A stretch of DNA of 64,000 bases from Uliginosibacterium sp. 31-16 (lineage in GTDB: Bacteria; Pseudomonadota; Gammaproteobacteria; Burkholderiales; Rhodocyclaceae). The stretch covers positions 1,178,001 through 1,242,000 of the forward strand of contig NZ_JAVALZ010000001.1 in the NCBI RefSeq assembly GCF_030730865.1, in the 5' to 3' direction. Positions 63,747 to 64,000 of this stretch are shown here, piece after piece. Each line of letters begins with the position of its first letter. Positions within the stretch are counted from its first letter, which is position 1. The notes beneath the pieces are model-generated. The model made no database searches. It was not told where the DNA came from and saw nothing but the letters and a program-made list of their open reading frames with translations. A program made the position numbers and the translations under genes.

Positions 63747-64000
63747 TCACTCGATCCAGACGAAAGGATTGAAGGCGACTTCCCACAGATGATCATCAGG
63801 GTCGGCAAAATAGCCGGAGTGGCCACCCCAGAACACATCCTGCGCCGGTTTGACGATGCGTCCGCCAGCCGCCTCGGCCTGTGCCAGCACCTGGGCAACT
63901 TCTTCCCGGGTACGCACGTTGTGCGCCAGGGTGATACCGCGAAAGCCGCTGCCGGCAGCGTCGCAGCCCACGTCCTCGGCCAGCGCCGCGCGCGGATAGA
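63747..64000 (-). CDS. VOC-family (glyoxalase-like) protein, partial at the window edge
   Basis: The C-terminal 84 residues are visible; the frame continues off the window (YPRAALAED precedes a GTG at 63971 that is not the start). The sequence GFRGITLAHNVRTREEVAQVL, GGRIVKPAQDVFWGGHSGYFADPDDHLWEVAFNPF is typical of a VOC metalloenzyme or bleomycin-resistance-like fold. The substrate is unknown. Confidence 0.85.
   Translation of the reverse strand, partial: YPRAALAEDVGCDAAGSGFRGITLAHNVRTREEVAQVLAQAEAAGGRIVKPAQDVFWGGHSGYFADPDDHLWEVAFNPFVWIE

Overview
The window comes from a high-GC Gram-negative chromosome, most likely a betaproteobacterium close to Rhodocyclales. Pointers are the cysB / cysI-DUF934-cysH-cysD-cysN sulfate assimilation block, the yqgE-ruvX-pyrR-pyrB-pyrC' operon, dusB-fis, purH-(pagP)-purD, groESL with a CIRCE element plus a sigma-32-like promoter, and a complete pilG-H-I-J-L twitching chemosensory operon. 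Taxonomy is inferred from gene content and order only.

Layout: 1-9.4 kb holds a U32 peptidase/tRNA-hydroxylation protein, a bacteriohemerythrin-PAS-GGDEF diguanylate cyclase, a photolyase, the pyrimidine operon (with a catalytically dead dihydroorotase-like PyrC') and a small Arg/Asp-rich exported protein. 9.6-14.1 kb is a set of singletons (GFA protein, EAL/HDOD protein, exported DJ-1-like protein, exported esterase, AraC regulator). 14.2-19.0 kb encodes two lipoproteins, an extracellular nuclease and a 5'-nucleotidase, which fit nucleic-acid/phosphate scavenging. 19.2-26.4 kb is sulfur assimilation: divergent cysB, then a TauE exporter, sulfite reductase, DUF934, APS/PAPS reductase and ATP sulfurylase.

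26.7-34.2 kb is the accessory part of the window. It holds a LysE exporter, a MITE-like element, an AT-rich single gene cassette with an integron-type attC site and a large protein with a HEPN-like C-terminus, a decayed AraC fragment, a small exported protein, a poly-serine astacin protease, a 149-bp inverted-repeat element that supplies the stop codon of an AraC gene, and an exported FKBP isomerase.

34.3-47.7 kb returns to ordinary chromosome: a histidine kinase with eight tandem PAS repeats, groES-groEL, an aspartate carbamoyltransferase fused to an N-terminal helix-turn-helix, a second LysE exporter, a spermidine-synthase-like protein, a hotdog thioesterase, hemL, thiE and thiD. 48.0-58.1 kb is the Pil/Chp chemosensory operon controlling type IV pili, ending in a 2121-residue CheA-type hybrid kinase. 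58.3-64 kb contains dusB-fis, purH-pagP-purD, hslR and a partial VOC protein.

Several dispersed repeat families occupy the intergenic gaps. One is an inverted-repeat family (arm roughly GCCGCTTCTGGCGGACTTC followed by TTCAGGC) seen at eight or more loci. Another is a 54-bp repeat with three copies, one of them inside the groESL leader. The most notable unexplained object is the attC-bearing cassette at 27.7-29.4 kb, a candidate mobile defence gene.
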